64,000 nucleotides of DNA from positions 1,833,501 to 1,897,500 of the forward strand of contig JAUIMM010000719.1 in NCBI GenBank assembly GCA_031769625.1, in the 5' to 3' direction. Shown here in pieces: positions 22,465 to 35,295 of this stretch; position 1 is the stretch's first letter, and each line of letters opens with the position of its first letter. The notes beneath the pieces are model-generated. The model saw only the letters and a list, made by a program, of their open reading frames with translations. It was not told the DNA's origin and made no database searches. The position numbers were made by a program, and so were the translations under genes. This stretch comes from Taudactylus pleione. Lineage: Eukaryota; Chordata; Amphibia; Anura; Myobatrachidae.

Positions 22465-24300
22465 CAGTGGCGTAACTAGGGGGGTAGAGCAGGGCACGTG
22501 CCCTGGGCACTGTCGGACCCGATGGTAGGCAGGGGAAGGGGGCACTGCTGTCCAGGACAGTGAACTGCACTAACCTGGATGGTGGTCAGCGGTGCCACCT
22601 CGCCACAGGGTCCGACAGCGGCACTATAACCTAAAACAAACACATTGCCACTGGGTAGTACTGACAGTGAATGTAATACCATGGGGCAGTGTGTTTATTT
22701 TAGTAGCCAAAAAGAGTCAGACAGACTTTATTGGCTGCTGCACCCGGGGCCAGCACTGGATTGGAGTTTACTCATGAGCTCCACCTTCTGGATCCCGCAG
22801 TGGGTGAAGGAAGAGATGTCATGTTGTCATAACGTCTCTCCCATAGTGCCGAGCAGGATGGGAGGAGCGTATGGTGACGGGTGCAGGAGCAAGTATTCGG
22901 ATAAGTATAATTTTGTGTTCTGTGTGTGTCTAGTGTTATATGTGTATAAGGGACACTACTAAAGGCAACATAGCATAAATGGCACTACTACTACTGGGGG
23001 CATTGCATAAGTGGCACTACTGGGGCACTGCATAAATGGCACAAATGTCGGCACTACATAAGAGGCACTGCTACTGGGGGCATTGCATAAGGGGAATTAC
23101 TACTGGGGTCACTGCATAAGTGGCACTGCTACTGAGGGCACTGTATAAGGGAAACTACTACTGGGGTCACTGCATAAGGGGCACTACTACTGGGGGCACT
23201 GCATAAGGGGCACTACTACTGGGGGCACTGCATAAGGGGCACTACTACAGGGGCACTGCATATATGGGCACTACTACTGGGGGAATTGCATAATGGGCAC
23301 TACTACAGGGAACATTGCATAAGGGGAACTACTACTGGGGTCACTGCATAAGGTGCACTACTACAGGGGGCAATGCATAAGTGGCACTACTGGGATCACT
23401 GCATAAGGGGCACTGTATAAGGGGCACTACTGGGGGCATTGCATAAGGTGAACTACTACTGGGGTCACTGCATAAGGGGCATTACTACTGGGGGCACTGC
23501 ATATATGGGCACTACTACTGGGGGAACTGCATAAGGGGCACTATTACAGGGAACATTGCATAAGTGGCACTACTGGGGTCACTGCATAAGGGGCACTATT
23601 ACTGGGGGAACTGCATAAGGGGCACTATTACTGGGGGCACTGCATAGGGGGAACTACTACTGGGGTCACTGCATAAGGGGCACTATTACTGGGGCACTGC
23701 ATAAGGGGCACTACTACTGGGGGCACTGTAGAAGGGGCACTACTGGGGGCATTGCATAGGGGGAACTACTACTGGGGTCACTGCATAAGGGACACTATTA
23801 CTGGGGGCACTGCATAAGGGGCACTATTACTGGGGGCACTGTATAAGGGGCACTACTGGGGGCATTGCATAGGGGGAACTACTACTGGGGGCACTGCATA
23901 AGGGGCACTATTACTGGGGGCATTGCATAAGGGGCACTATTACTGGGGGCACTGTATAAGGGGCACTACTGGGGGCATTGCATAGGGGGAATTACTACTG
24001 GGGGCACTGCATAAGGGGCACTACTACTGGGGGCACTGCATAAGGGGCACTGCTACAGGGAATATTGCATAAGGGGCACTACTGGGGGCACTGCATAAGT
24101 GGCGCTACTGGGGCACTGCATAAATGGCACTACTAGGGGACTGCATAAATGGCACTACTGGGGGCACTGTATAAGGGGCACTACTGGGGGCATTGCATAA
24201 GGGGCACTGCATAAGGGGCACTACTACAGGAAACATTGCATAAGGGGCACTACTACTGGGGGCACTGCATTAGTGGCACTACTACAGGGAACATTGCATT
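22465..24300. mobile_element. CAGTGGCGTAACTAGG-type element with internal 29-bp array (right end not found)
   Basis: The left end CAGTGGCGTAACTAGGGG looks like a DNA transposon terminus followed by non-coding GC-rich sequence. The matching right end and target duplication were not located, so the end coordinate is only the end of the array. Confidence 0.4.
22950..24300. repeat. 29-bp minisatellite with shorter variants
   Basis: The unit is GCATAAGGGGCACTACTACT plus GGGGGCACT. Starts at 23172 and 23201 give 29 bp. Many units lose one ACT triplet (26 bp) or more. About 45-50 copies, no coding potential. Confidence 0.95.
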
Positions 24301-24645
24301 CCCTACCATCCATGTGGACATAGAGTGGGAATATAATCACTGTGCCCGAAGTGTGGTGAGCGATGCGATACCGCACAAGTTTCTCCTCTACTTCTGTAGC
24401 TGGCTGTCATGGTCAGGAACTGCACTTCCGCCCTCCCTGCACGTCACTTCCAGGTCCCTAGCGTGAAGGGGAAATAAGCTCAACCATTACACTGTAGATC
24501 TATGTCCCCATTGCTCTGATCTTTCTTCTGGTCTGTTGCCTTGGATTGCCATGGCGATGCACGACAACTCCCAGCTGTTGCTGGGGTATCAGCTTGTCAC
24601 TTCTGGTTCTCCCAGAGCATTGTCCGGCTGCTGTGGTGACCAGCG
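24301..24645. other. Unassigned sequence after the array
   Basis: No gene is recognised. It may be the right part of the element that contains the 29-bp array. Confidence 0.3.
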
Positions 24646-25193
24646 ATTGCTTGTTGCTGGCGATGTTTGCTAATGTGCGCATGTGTATACTTTGCAGTGC
24701 GCGTGCTCAAACTAGTACGAGCGATCAGGAGGCGCTCGCTCACCCTGCAAAGACAGCCCAGTGGAATGAGTGACAGGAGAGGCCGGTTGTGGGTGGTAAC
24801 AGGGGCAGGGCAGTAGTAACGGGGGAGTGGAGGTGTGAACGCAGGCGTGCCAGAGTGTTTCTACGCCATTTCAGAGGCATGCATAATTAACAGGCAGCGT
24901 CATAGTACATGTCTCCTGGTTGTATTATACACTGAAGTGCTCGCAGTGCTTGTGATCTGATCTGATGGTTCCCGATGTACCGATGGTTGTATATACTTCC
25001 TGGAGATGACGTATGCTAGTGGGCGGCTAAAGACAGGCTGGTGGGCGTCTATAAACACAAAGTGATCGCTCGCCAAGACATAGTGGGCGTGCTTAGCCTT
25101 GCCGTGCGAACACCTGCCTTGACATCACTTAGCTGAATTTGCATACGCTGGTAGCGAGCGGCCGCATCTAGCGAACAGGCCAGAATCAGGCCC
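24646..25193. mobile_element. MITE family B, 5'-damaged copy B2
   Basis: The interior matches family B copies (TGAGTGACAGGAGAGGCC, GGGTGGTAACAGGGGC, GCATAATTAACAGGCAGC) and the right end reads CCAGAATCAGGCCC at 25193. The left TIR is absent, so the start is approximate. Confidence 0.7.
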
Positions 25194-25196
25194 TAG

Positions 25197-27626
25197 GTCA
25201 GTTATGCTCCTGAATACAGTGTCCGCTACACACCGCACAGCTGTTGAACTGGCCCAGCTGCATGTGAGGGAATTGTGTTACATTTGCTGAAGCTGATAAG
25301 TATTGGTCTTACAGTACAACATGATGTTTTTTGCTGCTATTCTGCTGGGGAATCCCTCTATTTGCACTTTATATGACTGAACCTTTTGAAGATTTTCTAT
25401 TTGGATAAAGATGTTTGTATATAGTTTTGGATGTGCTGGCTCCATTTTTCTTTAATTGTATATCTATATATCTTCTTTCCTCCGTAGTCAGATGTTGGCT
25501 CTATAGTACATTATTGGGAAACTGGATAATTGTAATACAAAATAGCTCTAATTTAAATGTACTGTACTCGTTGTGCTCAGGACTCCTGATTGCTCCACTA
25601 TATAAAGCTTTTAATCACTAGTTACTTTATGCAAATGATTTGTATTAGCTTTTATTTGTAGTCTTTGGCGGTAACTGTGTGCCTATGATTAGAAGCAGCA
25701 TGACATAATATAGTATATAAACAAATGATGGATAGGTGACTCCACCTGTATACCCATTACTGGCATTTCCTGCAACAAATACACACAGAGTACATGGCCA
25801 TTGTCCTTCTTCATAGTGTCTCAGCTTGTGATTCTCTTGGCTAATGTGAAATATATGCATTTGTTATGTAACATATGAGAAGTCGGCCTTATCTGTGCCA
25901 GTGTTGGGCTTACTGTAAACTGTGTGCAGAATAATGATATACTATAATTGCACATACTGTAGCTTTATGGAGAATTGCAGGTTTTCCAGCTCTCAGAGGA
26001 CATGGCTCATAGGAGAATATTTATCATAATTTGGGAATTCAATGATATGTCACAGGAATACATTCACCATAAATCTTATTGTGACAGACTTCATTTTTGA
26101 CAGAATGTATCATTGTAGGGGGTAGTGGGACAGCGCTTGTGAGAAAGACCTGTCCCGGTAAAATGAGAACATGTTGCCGATAACCGCCATGTTTTCTTCC
26201 ACTTATGTCTTTCACAAATGAGGAAGACTTCACATTCATACAATGTCAATATGCGCGTGCCAAATGAACATGGGACGTGTGCAGCAGTAGGAAAGCGAAT
26301 GCGTAGAATGGGGGTAAAAATATAATATACATGGGAAATCCAAATAAATAAAAAAATAGGGTGCAGAGATCAATAAGAAGAATATTTTCAAGATTGTGGA
26401 CAATGAACTTTACTATAACACATGAATGACTGTAAGAAGTAATAATTATAGTATTACATAATATATGCAATTATGGTAAGAGAACTTTGATTTCACATTA
26501 TGTAAATAAATAATGAACTTTACATACAGTACAGTAGGTCTCGTAGACATAGAACAGTATTTTAACTGAAAAATGAACTGAAACACTACCCTAGGTGGTA
26601 TATGTTGCTCTCGTGATCAAAAGTCGCCAAAGATTACTTTAACAAACAGTTTCTGATTAATTTATGTCTTCTACAGCATAGAACAGAACAAAGTGACTCC
26701 TAGGAGTGAGCAGGCAGCTGTACTTGAGACTTTGCTCTCCATATCACAGATAAATAAGACGTTTCTAGATTAGGTGCTGATATACACATCAGGGATATTT
26801 AGTGTAGCCTCCCTGCAGCCATTCATTGTGCGACTTCAAGACTTGTTTACAGCAAATCATTTTTAACTTACAATTATTAACATTACTACAACTGGAAAAC
26901 ATCCAATAAGTTCCTGGCAGCAGTAATGGCATGATGCATTCCAGATGTGCAGGAAAGATATTTATGCCTGTAATTAAATGTATTTCAGTGTTATCAACAG
27001 ATTTCCTGACACAAGGTGACAGTGAGGCTTGTCCAGTTACATCACAGAAAATAATAATTACTGTAAGATCATTATATTGTTGCTAATATTCAATCACGTA
27101 ATAACATAGACAGACTGGCTGAGGAACTAAGAGTAAATTTACTGCTGATTACATGGCAGAACATTCCTTATAGTGAAAGTGGCATAACTCCCAGAGGCAA
27201 TGGAAGCATTGGCCTCTGGGTACCAGCTTTCAGAGGGGCAATTAGGAAAGAGAAAGGAGCAATGGTGGACCAACAAGGGGTTGCTGAGCTACAACAACAG
27301 TGACTGATCTCTCTTCACACTTTTCATAAGTGATTTACTGAAGTCATTGCTGGCATTACTTAGAAGTCCCTTAGTGGTCCCCCTGCAAGGTTGGCTGCTT
27401 TTGCATCCACGAGTTCAGCTGAAGACTCCTGGACACCTGACACTTATCCTGCTGTACAAGACACTGATACAGGAGTTCTAGACATCCTCACTAGGAATGA
27501 ATCATGTAAGTGTGGATATATATATAATGATATTTCATGTAAAATGCAGGAACTGAGTGGTGGAATACAGGTGAAAAACATAGTTAAGTGCATGTGAAGA
27601 CCTCAGGCACATTGAAATCTAGTGGA
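25197..27626. other. Largely unique A/T-rich DNA, 2.4 kb
   Basis: No gene, RNA or repeat could be assigned. Short open frames (for example 25415-25621 plus and 25645-25860 minus) are hydrophobic or mixed without known motifs. This is one of the longest repeat-free stretches in the window. Confidence 0.4.
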
Positions 27627-27628
27627 AC

Positions 27629-27930
27629 TAGGGATGGCCATCGACCATCGATGATTCATAATTATTGATGGTTTATGGCTGATTTTGAATGCTTTTGCCA
27701 TCGATGGAGGAGAACCAGATGTTTAACCTCTATCAATTTTTTATTTTATTTTAAGCACAAGCAATTTTTTTTTTTTTACAAGATGCCAGGACTCGGAGCA
27801 TAGCTCCACCCCCGGCACCCACGAAACCATTGATGGTCATCCATTAAATAGTTTGCAGCCATCGATAGCTACTTGCTATTTTGCCATTGATGGTAACCAT
27901 AAATGGTAGCACCATCGATGGCCATCCATA
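27629..27930. mobile_element. hAT-type MITE with ATGGCCATCGA ends
   Basis: The left end TAGGGATGGCCATCGA and the right end TCGATGGCCATCCATA are inverse repeats. The outside 8-mers AGTGGAAC (27621-27628) and CGTGGAAC (27931-27938) differ by one base, as expected for an aged hAT target duplication. The interior is rich in CCATCGATGG-like motifs and has a T run. Confidence 0.78.
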
Positions 27931-28206
27931 CGTGGAACACATGTGGAACGCATGGCTATGTACATGTCCAGACCACGTGCATATTGAATTTGAGGCTTGG
28001 AATGCATTGTGAATGCGTATGTGCAGGAATAATAGAGGACGCTATAATAAACTATACCCAGAGCTGTTGTTTATCTTCTGAGGAAGCCGCTGATGAGCCA
28101 GAGGAGCAAAAGGCTGGAAAAGCAGTAAGGACTTGTCACACTAAGGGGCCGGTATTCACATGCTACTCACCCTAAATGGATCACTGGAAGTGTTACCAAA
28201 ATGGAC

Positions 28207-28374
28207 ATAGGGTGGGCAGTAAGCGCCCCCCTAGATGTTGTAAAACTACACATCCCAGCATGCCCTGCCACAGTTTTGCTATTTGGTCATGCTAAAAATG
28301 TTGCAATGCTTGCTGGGATTTGTAGTTCAACAACAGCTGGAGGGCCGCTTATTGCCCACCCCTGCCTTAGGTGA
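28207..28374. mobile_element. Small foldback hAT-like MITE
   Basis: The left arm TAGGGTGGGCAGTAAGCG and the inverse of the right arm, CAGGGGTGGGCAATAAGCGG, pair. Inside, ACTACACATCCCAGCATGCC pairs with GCTGGGATTTGTAGTTC. The whole element is nearly one stem-loop. No clean target duplication was found. Confidence 0.65.
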
Positions 28375-29195
28375 CACCTTTGCTAAGCTGCATTATTGGC
28401 TGCCCCCAGCAGCTACTCTAGGAGGAGCCAGGAGTGTTGCTATAAACTGTTTAATTAATCAGATGAACCCAATGGAATTTTTTTCGACTACATTGAGAGA
28501 TAATTCCTACAATATATTACACATGTCACCATACTACTATATCAGGATTGGAAAACATCAAATGGAATTAAATAGAAATTAAAAATGTAAGTAAATGTTA
28601 CTAAGTGAGAACTTACAGCTGACTAATTACTTATCTACTAACCAAATTTACATCAAAGTTGATTTTAACCTTCATGGACTATTATTATAGTGATTATAGA
28701 CTATTGAAGTTATGTTTATATTTAGGTGTGAGTTTTCCTAGCCTCTTATTTTTATTTGTACATGCTTTACACTGACCATATGTAATATGTATGTTATATT
28801 ATAATAAGGTATGTATTAAATGTAACCTGACAATCAGGACTTCTTTTAATATACTCGTATATAATATTTCTATACCAATAGAGGGTGGAGTATTCCCTCA
28901 TTCTGAAGCTGCAGGTTGTCAGAACAATTGCTAATTGGCACCTGGGTTTTTATTTAATTTTTTTTTTCATGTAAATAGACTCTTACAACAATAAAACAGT
29001 ACTCAGTGGGGTCCAAATAATGTCACCAATTGGGGAACAGAAATAGATAATAGATTATCATATAATACAATCATAATAAGTGAAGGATGGAGCTGCCACT
29101 TAGCAAAAAACATTCACAGCGCTGCACAATGTTGGAGTGGGGATTGAAGGGAATGCAATGGTAGGGGTCCACTGAAGGGAGGCGGCATAAAGCTG
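28375..29195. other. Unique A/T-rich sequence
   Basis: No gene or repeat is recognised. A T-rich stretch lies near 28955. Confidence 0.4.
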
Positions 29196-29199
29196 AAGG

Positions 29200-30068
29200 G
29201 TAATGAAAGGTATAGCCAGCTGGGGATGTGGCCAGCTGGGGTGTGGTCAGGTATGGGTGAGGACAGCCGGGGGTGTGAATAGCTATGGGTGTGGACATCC
29301 GGGGGTGTAGGTAGCTGGAGTGTGGTCAAGTATTGGTTAGCACAGCTGGGGGTGTGGATAGCTATGGGTGTGGACATTTGGGGGTGTGGCCAGCTGGAGT
29401 GTGGTCATGTATGGTTGAGGACAACCCAGGGTGTGGATAGCTATGGGTGTGGACATCCAGGGGATTGGCTAGCTGGGGTGTGGTCAAGTATGGCTTAGCA
29501 CACTTGGGGGTGTGAATAGCTATGGGTGTGGACATTTGGGGGTGTGGCCAGCTGGAGTGTGGTCATGTATGGTTGAGGATAGCCCAGGGTGTGGATAGCT
29601 ATGGGTGTGGACATCCAGGGGTGTGGCTAGCTGGGGTGTGGTCAAGTATGGCTTAGCACACTTGGGGGTGTGAATAGCTATGGGTGTGGACATTCGGGGG
29701 TGTGGCCAGCTAGGGTGTGGTGACTGTGGTCAGGTATGGGTGAGGACAGCCGGGGGTGTGAATAGCTATGGGTGTGGACATTTGGGGGTGTGGCCAGCTA
29801 GGGTGTGGTCAGGTATGGGTGAGTACAGCTGGGGGTGTGGATAGTTATGGGTGTGGACTAGCTGGGGTGTGGAAAGCTATGGGTGTGGACAGCCAGAGGT
29901 GTGTATAGCTATGGGTGAGGACATCTTTGGGTGTGGCCAGCTGGGGTGTGTACAGCTATGGGTGTGGACAGCTGGGGGTGTAGCTAGCTGGGGTGTGGTC
30001 AAGTATGGGTTAGCACAGCCGAGGGTGTGGATAGCTATGGGTGTGGACATTCAGGGGTGTGGCTAGCT
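29200..30068. repeat. 79-bp minisatellite
   Basis: Copies are anchored at ATAGCTATGGGTGTGGACAT (29279, 29358, 29437 and on). Each unit contains GGGGGTGTGGCCAGCTGG and a GTCAAGTATGGGTTAGCACAG-like part. About eleven units, some shortened. Confidence 0.93.
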
Positions 30069-30484
30069 ACCAGAGGAGCATACGTAAATTAAGAAAACTA
30101 AACAAGTCCAGAGCCAAATTAGAAAATAAAAAATAACAACAGTAATGAGAAATTTGGTATTCTGTTTAAAGTTTAAAACCAGGTAAGTAAACATTGTTAC
30201 ATCCAATCCTCAGCAGTCATAAGCATCAGATGCTGTAGATCTGGTTACCCTGGGTTAGCTTGTATACAGCTGCCAGCATTGTAAAGTGTGAAATGTATGT
30301 TTGGCAATGGAAAAATCCATTTTTATTCCCATTACATTAAGATGTCAGGGCTTGTTGCATTTGTGTGGTTCTGGGTTATGTAAACTTTTCAATGCAGCAT
30401 ACAGGCTCAACTGTCTCAAAATTCAAGGGCTACCAGTAATACACTGCCTCTCCCATCACAGAGCATTGCAGTCACATCCATTCC
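30069..30484. other. Unique spacer between two minisatellites
   Basis: No gene is recognised. Confidence 0.4.
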
Positions 30485-31445
30485 ATACAGAGAGCTTGTC
30501 CATATACTGCAAGAGCATCAGTGACCACCATACTATACAGAAAGCATTGCAGTCATCACCATATACTGCAAGAGCATCAGTATCCACCATATAATACAGA
30601 GATTACTACGGTGACTGTCATATAATGCAGAGAACATCACAGTGACCCCCATATAATGCAGAGAACATCACAACAGCCACCATATAATGCATAGAGCATC
30701 ATAATCATCACCATACTATATAGAGAGCATTGCACTGACCACCATATAATGCAATAGTATCAGTGTCCATCATATAATGCAGATAATATTAGAGTGACCA
30801 CCATATAATGTAGAGAACATCACAGTGACCCCCATATAATGCACAGAACATCACAGTGACCTCCATATAATGCAGACAGCATCACAACAACAACCATATA
30901 ATGCAGAGACCATTGCAATTACCACCATACTATACAGAGAGCATCCCAGTGACCGCAATATAATGCAAGAGCATCAGTGTCCATAATATGATATAGAGAA
31001 TATTAGGGTGACCACCATATAATGAAGAGAACATCACCACTATACAATGCAGAGAGCATCATAGTGATGATATAATACAGAAAACATTGCAGTGACCCGA
31101 TATAATACAGATAACTTCACAGAAACCACCATATGATGCAGAGAACATCACAACTATAACCATATAATGCAGAGAGAAATGCAGTGACCCCCACTTCATA
31201 CAGAGAACATTGCAGTGACCCCCATATAATACAGAGAACATCACAGAAACTGCCATATAATGCAGAGTAGGTTGCAGTGCACACTGTAAAATGAAGAAAG
31301 TGTCAGCTTGACCACCACATAATACAGAGTGTTGCAGTGCCCACCATGTAATACAGAGTGTCTCAATGCTCACCATATAAAACAGAATTTTGCAGTGCCT
31401 GCCTTATGATAGAGTGTCGCAGAGCCAATCATAATATAGAGAATG
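30485..31445. repeat. 31-bp minisatellite, degenerate
   Basis: The unit is CCATATAATGCAGAGAACATC plus ACAGTGACCC. Anchors at 30621 and 30652 give 31 bp. Roughly thirty diverged copies. Confidence 0.92.
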
Positions 31446-32955
31446 CCACAGTGTCCCTAATATAATGCGTCCATCAGTGACCCACATGTAACACAAATAA
31501 TATGAATACACCCTTTACACACACAGACATTAATACACTTCTCCACAGAAAGTATTAAAACACACCTTCCCCCATGGAAAAACAAGCATGCCCCCATTGT
31601 ATATAAATATATATATACCACCCCCTATACAATTAAAACATTTTTCATACCTCCTCCACTGATTCTGGAAAATGAGTCAGCAATGCTAATCCTGGTGCCT
31701 GCCCCATACTGCCCATTCCTCCCTGCAGACCACAGCCCCACCCCTGCCTGTCACCTGCAGCTGCCGCTAATGGGGAAAACAGGCAATGATGACTGGCCAG
31801 CATTACATGCTGCAGCACTGTGCATCTCTCCCCACTCAGGTGTAGCTATGAAACAGAGGGCCCCACAGCGTATCTGACTGATTCCCCAGTGTCCCTGTAT
31901 GAGCCTGGCACTGCATGTGATCTAATATAGAACAAGCAAAGACAGACAGAGCTGTCATTATAATGGCACAAAATAGAATATATATTAGTAGCAACTAACA
32001 TGAACATAAATAGTATCAGCAACCTGAGCTTAGAAGAATTCTTTTGGTATCAGCAATTTGTATTTACCAAAAAGTCTTTTAGATTAGGACCCGGTTTATA
32101 CGTAAAACTTGAGGTACCTAGACTGACTTTGATCTAGCTGGAATCAGTGGTGAGAATATAGAAGTCTTTCAAGATTTTTTTTTTTAAAAGCTTGAAGTTG
32201 TCCTGAATGTGTTGACAACATGAATTATCTCAGGAGTACCAGATTCCTCGCTCACATTTAGATTCAACAAAATCTCACTGTTTATAATATAACATTTATT
32301 TATAGCCTCATTTATATCACTCTGGTTATTAGCGTGGTGAAGCGCTGACCCATATCATCCAGTGCTAACAGTAGATCATCCTTATTGGAAGTACCTGTGT
32401 GGTGTAGGATGGAGAATAAAATAGAACAATATGGTATTTCTCTTAGTCGGTGTAGTAAGTATTGAGATTTGTTCCAGAGCAGGTGAGTGTTATGTCCATA
32501 TCACTGAAATTAAATTTTAGACATATTGTACCAGTTGGCTTGTTTAGAAAATATACAAATGTTAGTAGTTTAGTTTCGTTGCCAGACATTGAATAGGTCC
32601 TCAATGCATTATGGGTACAGTTATAAATAATATAAATAAATAATGTATGATGCATGTTAAGTATTGCCAGTGAATAGCAGGTCTCATAATTCATGATAAA
32701 GATATTGGCATATAATAGTGCCATGTGGGAGCCCATCATTGTCTCCTGATTATTTAAAAAAAAGAAATCACAAAAATAATATCACCAGTATAATGAATGT
32801 CTAGCAACTGTGCACTTTGGTGACTGCTAGACTGACATACAGTGTGGTCTTGTCCCCTGACCACAATCACAGTCACTGGCACTCAATTGGACAGCTAGAT
32901 CAAAATGGAGGTGTGCTCCCTGTCTTTCATTGCCTTCCACATACTAGCTAGAAGA
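31446..32955. other. Unique sequence with no gene seen
   Basis: Mixed composition. A GC-richer piece at 31690-31920 could belong to a transposon around the preceding array. A 98-codon minus frame at 32443-32739 shows no known motif. Confidence 0.35.
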
Positions 32956-32956
32956 T

Positions 32957-32981
32957 GAGTAGAGAGAGAGAGAGAGAGACT
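32957..32981. repeat. (AG)n microsatellite
   Basis: A short uninterrupted AG run. Confidence 0.85.
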
Positions 32982-33904
32982 GGAGGAAGAGGGGGAGAGT
33001 GAAATGAAAGATAAAAGGAAGGAGGAAATGATGGGATAGGGATGGGAAGGTGATTAGTGACTCAGCAATGATGGGTCTCAAAATACTAATATAATATTTA
33101 AATAAATACTAATGCTGTATATAATATATGAATAAATACAATAAATTAAAGGTCTGTGTGCAGTAATTTTTACAGTGAAAGAACCCATCCCACTTGTGTC
33201 AGTTGGCAGATTTTCTTTAAATAAACCAGATGTACATCTAATGAGACAGCACGAGCTGTAGAATTTTATATACATTTAATACATAAATAGTTTATAACTG
33301 TAATTCAAAAATGGTCTCGCACCTGAGAGTTAAATAAAATAAGCTAATATGTGGTGCTTTACAATCATCTGAATTCCCTTTCATTGAGAAGTCACCTCCT
33401 CAGGGTTCAGGGGAAATAATATAAAGAGATTGACCATAAAGTGTAGTGTTTTCAACACAAATTTATTACAGCCAGAACAATAAGTAATTTGAATACATAA
33501 TATATATATATTGAATAATATAAAATGAATATATCTATATATAGATGTACAGTCAATCAAGGAAAATCCTGAAGCTGGCAAACAATGCAAGACGGTGTCC
33601 AAAAACACATTTCGATGTGTTTCTTTTCTATTAAAGACTTCATCAGGGAGGAAACAAATACTTTATTTGTAATATCTTTATTTGTAATCACACAGTATTG
33701 CTCCAGTGAAGTATTCAATAGTGGCAAAATGTATTTTTAAAACTGGCCTGACCATGCAGTAATTTAACCTTTTCAGCTCTAGGACAGTATATTTAAGCTA
33801 CCATCGACAATTTTTACATTTTTGCAGCAATAAGGGATACATAGGTTCTCTTGTACATTTTATATGTAATCATGATTTTGAGATAATTATATTTTTATTA
33901 TACA

Positions 33905-33941
<37 letters not shown>

Positions 33942-34100
33942 CCATAGTAATACATTTACCAGTACTGTACTATGATTGTGCAATAAATAAACATCTTCTC
34001 ATGTTTTAAAAATAATTGTTAGTACTGTATTCTATAAGTCGGGCATACACTATAAGCATACACTATAAGCAGCATAATACTTAATATGCAATGCATTAAT
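32982..34100. other. A/T-rich sequence with a repeat-like patch and a (TA)n run
   Basis: Near 33600-33650 the sequence CATTTCGATGTGTTTC followed by ACTTCATCAGGGAGG resembles a common vertebrate repeat motif (compare 57995-58045). A TA run lies at 33905-33940. No gene is seen. Confidence 0.35.
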
Positions 34101-34107
34101 ATTAGAG

Positions 34108-34260
34108 ATGTGCACTGACCTCCTTGTTTTGTTTTGATTCAGTATCTGGATTCATCTTCATGTTTTTTTGGAGGGGGGGTTGGATATGGATTTAAAAAAA
34201 AGATTTATTTTTGTATCTTGTTTTTTATAATTCACTTTTCTTGTTTCATTATTTTAATAA
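34108..34260. mobile_element. hAT-like MITE remnant (AGAGATGTGCAC end)
   Basis: The start TTAGAGATGTGCACTGAC resembles the left end of the hAT relic at 49617 (TAGATATGTGCAGG). Only one end is seen. Confidence 0.4.
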
Positions 34261-34310
34261 AATTTAAGTTTTAAATGTTTAAACTGTGTGCCCCACTATA
34301 AGAATAACTC

Positions 34311-34311
<1 letters not shown>

Positions 34312-34361
<50 letters not shown>

Positions 34362-34372
34362 TATATATATTT
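34312..34372. repeat. (TA)n microsatellite
   Basis: A TA run of about 60 bp. Confidence 0.93.
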
Positions 34373-34744
34373 TTTAAATTGAGTTTCACTGCAAAATGGA
34401 TAAACAAATACTGCTGGAAAGGATATATAAGTAGTACAAGAAAGCAAGGTATACAGTGTATGGTAATAAAATAAGCATTATAACAATATTTCACCTCCTG
34501 TGCCTGTGTTATTAATTATTTTAATAGGTAACGCAATTCTTTACTGAATCCATATGCTATTGTTCTGTTGCCTTATTTGCAATAGTAGTTCTTTTGTTAT
34601 AAGGATTCTCTCCAGTCTATTGACTGAAGTGAAGGCATGAATTATTTCTACCGCTAGATGTTTGGTATGTGTTGGATGTTTACTTAAGCAATTTTTATTG
34701 CTAGCGTTCTCTTGGATGGCCATTGGGGGGGGTTTCATTAATTA
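34373..34744. other. A/T-rich unique sequence
   Basis: No feature is recognised. Confidence 0.4.
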
Positions 34745-35178
34745 TACCACTTTTACACCGAAGCTAAAACCCGGGTTATTGCAGGGTTAACCCAGGCAGC
34801 TCCCTGGTGTAAAAGGGGAGAGGGTTTGATCGCCGGGTCGAATGACCCGGCGATCCAACCCAGGTAAATAGCAGGGTTTAACACGGGCTTAGCCCGTGAA
34901 ACCCTGCTGTGTGTATGGCGCACTCCGGGTCACGATGACCTGGAGTGCGCTGCAAGCTGGCCGATTGGTCCAGCTTCAGTTGCGCTTGGAGATGACGTCA
35001 TCTCCAAGCATCCACTTTCATGCTGGGAAAGCCGGGTCTATGCAGAGCCGACTCCGGTGTGAGCGGCGCCAACTCGGGAATATCCCGAGTCGGCGCCGGC
35101 TAAATTCCGGGTCTGATCCGGATAGGAACACTGTTCCAACTCCGGGTCAGACCCGGAATTTTGGTGGAAAGGGGTATA
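34745..35178 (+). mobile_element. Palindrome-rich MITE, family Z copy 2
   Basis: The outer ends ATACCACTTTTACACC and GGTGGAAAGGGGTAT are inverse with two mismatches. The interior is a chain of hairpins: CGCCGGGTC/GACCCGGCG (34832-34853), CACGGGC/GCCCGTG, GCGCACTCCGGGTCA/TGACCTGGAGTGCGC (34917-34952), TTGGAGATGACGTCATCTCC (34987-35006), CGGCGCCAACTCGGGA/TCCCGAGTCGGCGCCG and CCGGGTCTGATCC. It is non-coding and structurally like family A but with unrelated termini. Confidence 0.75.
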
Positions 35179-35295
35179 AGTGTCCACACTTGCCTGCATC
35201 TCTGTATAAGTTTCATTATCTAGGCTGGAGTCCTGGCTGGATAGTGCAGTGTTTTTTAAGTGCTAAACTGTAGCGTTAGACCTGCGTTAAACCTG

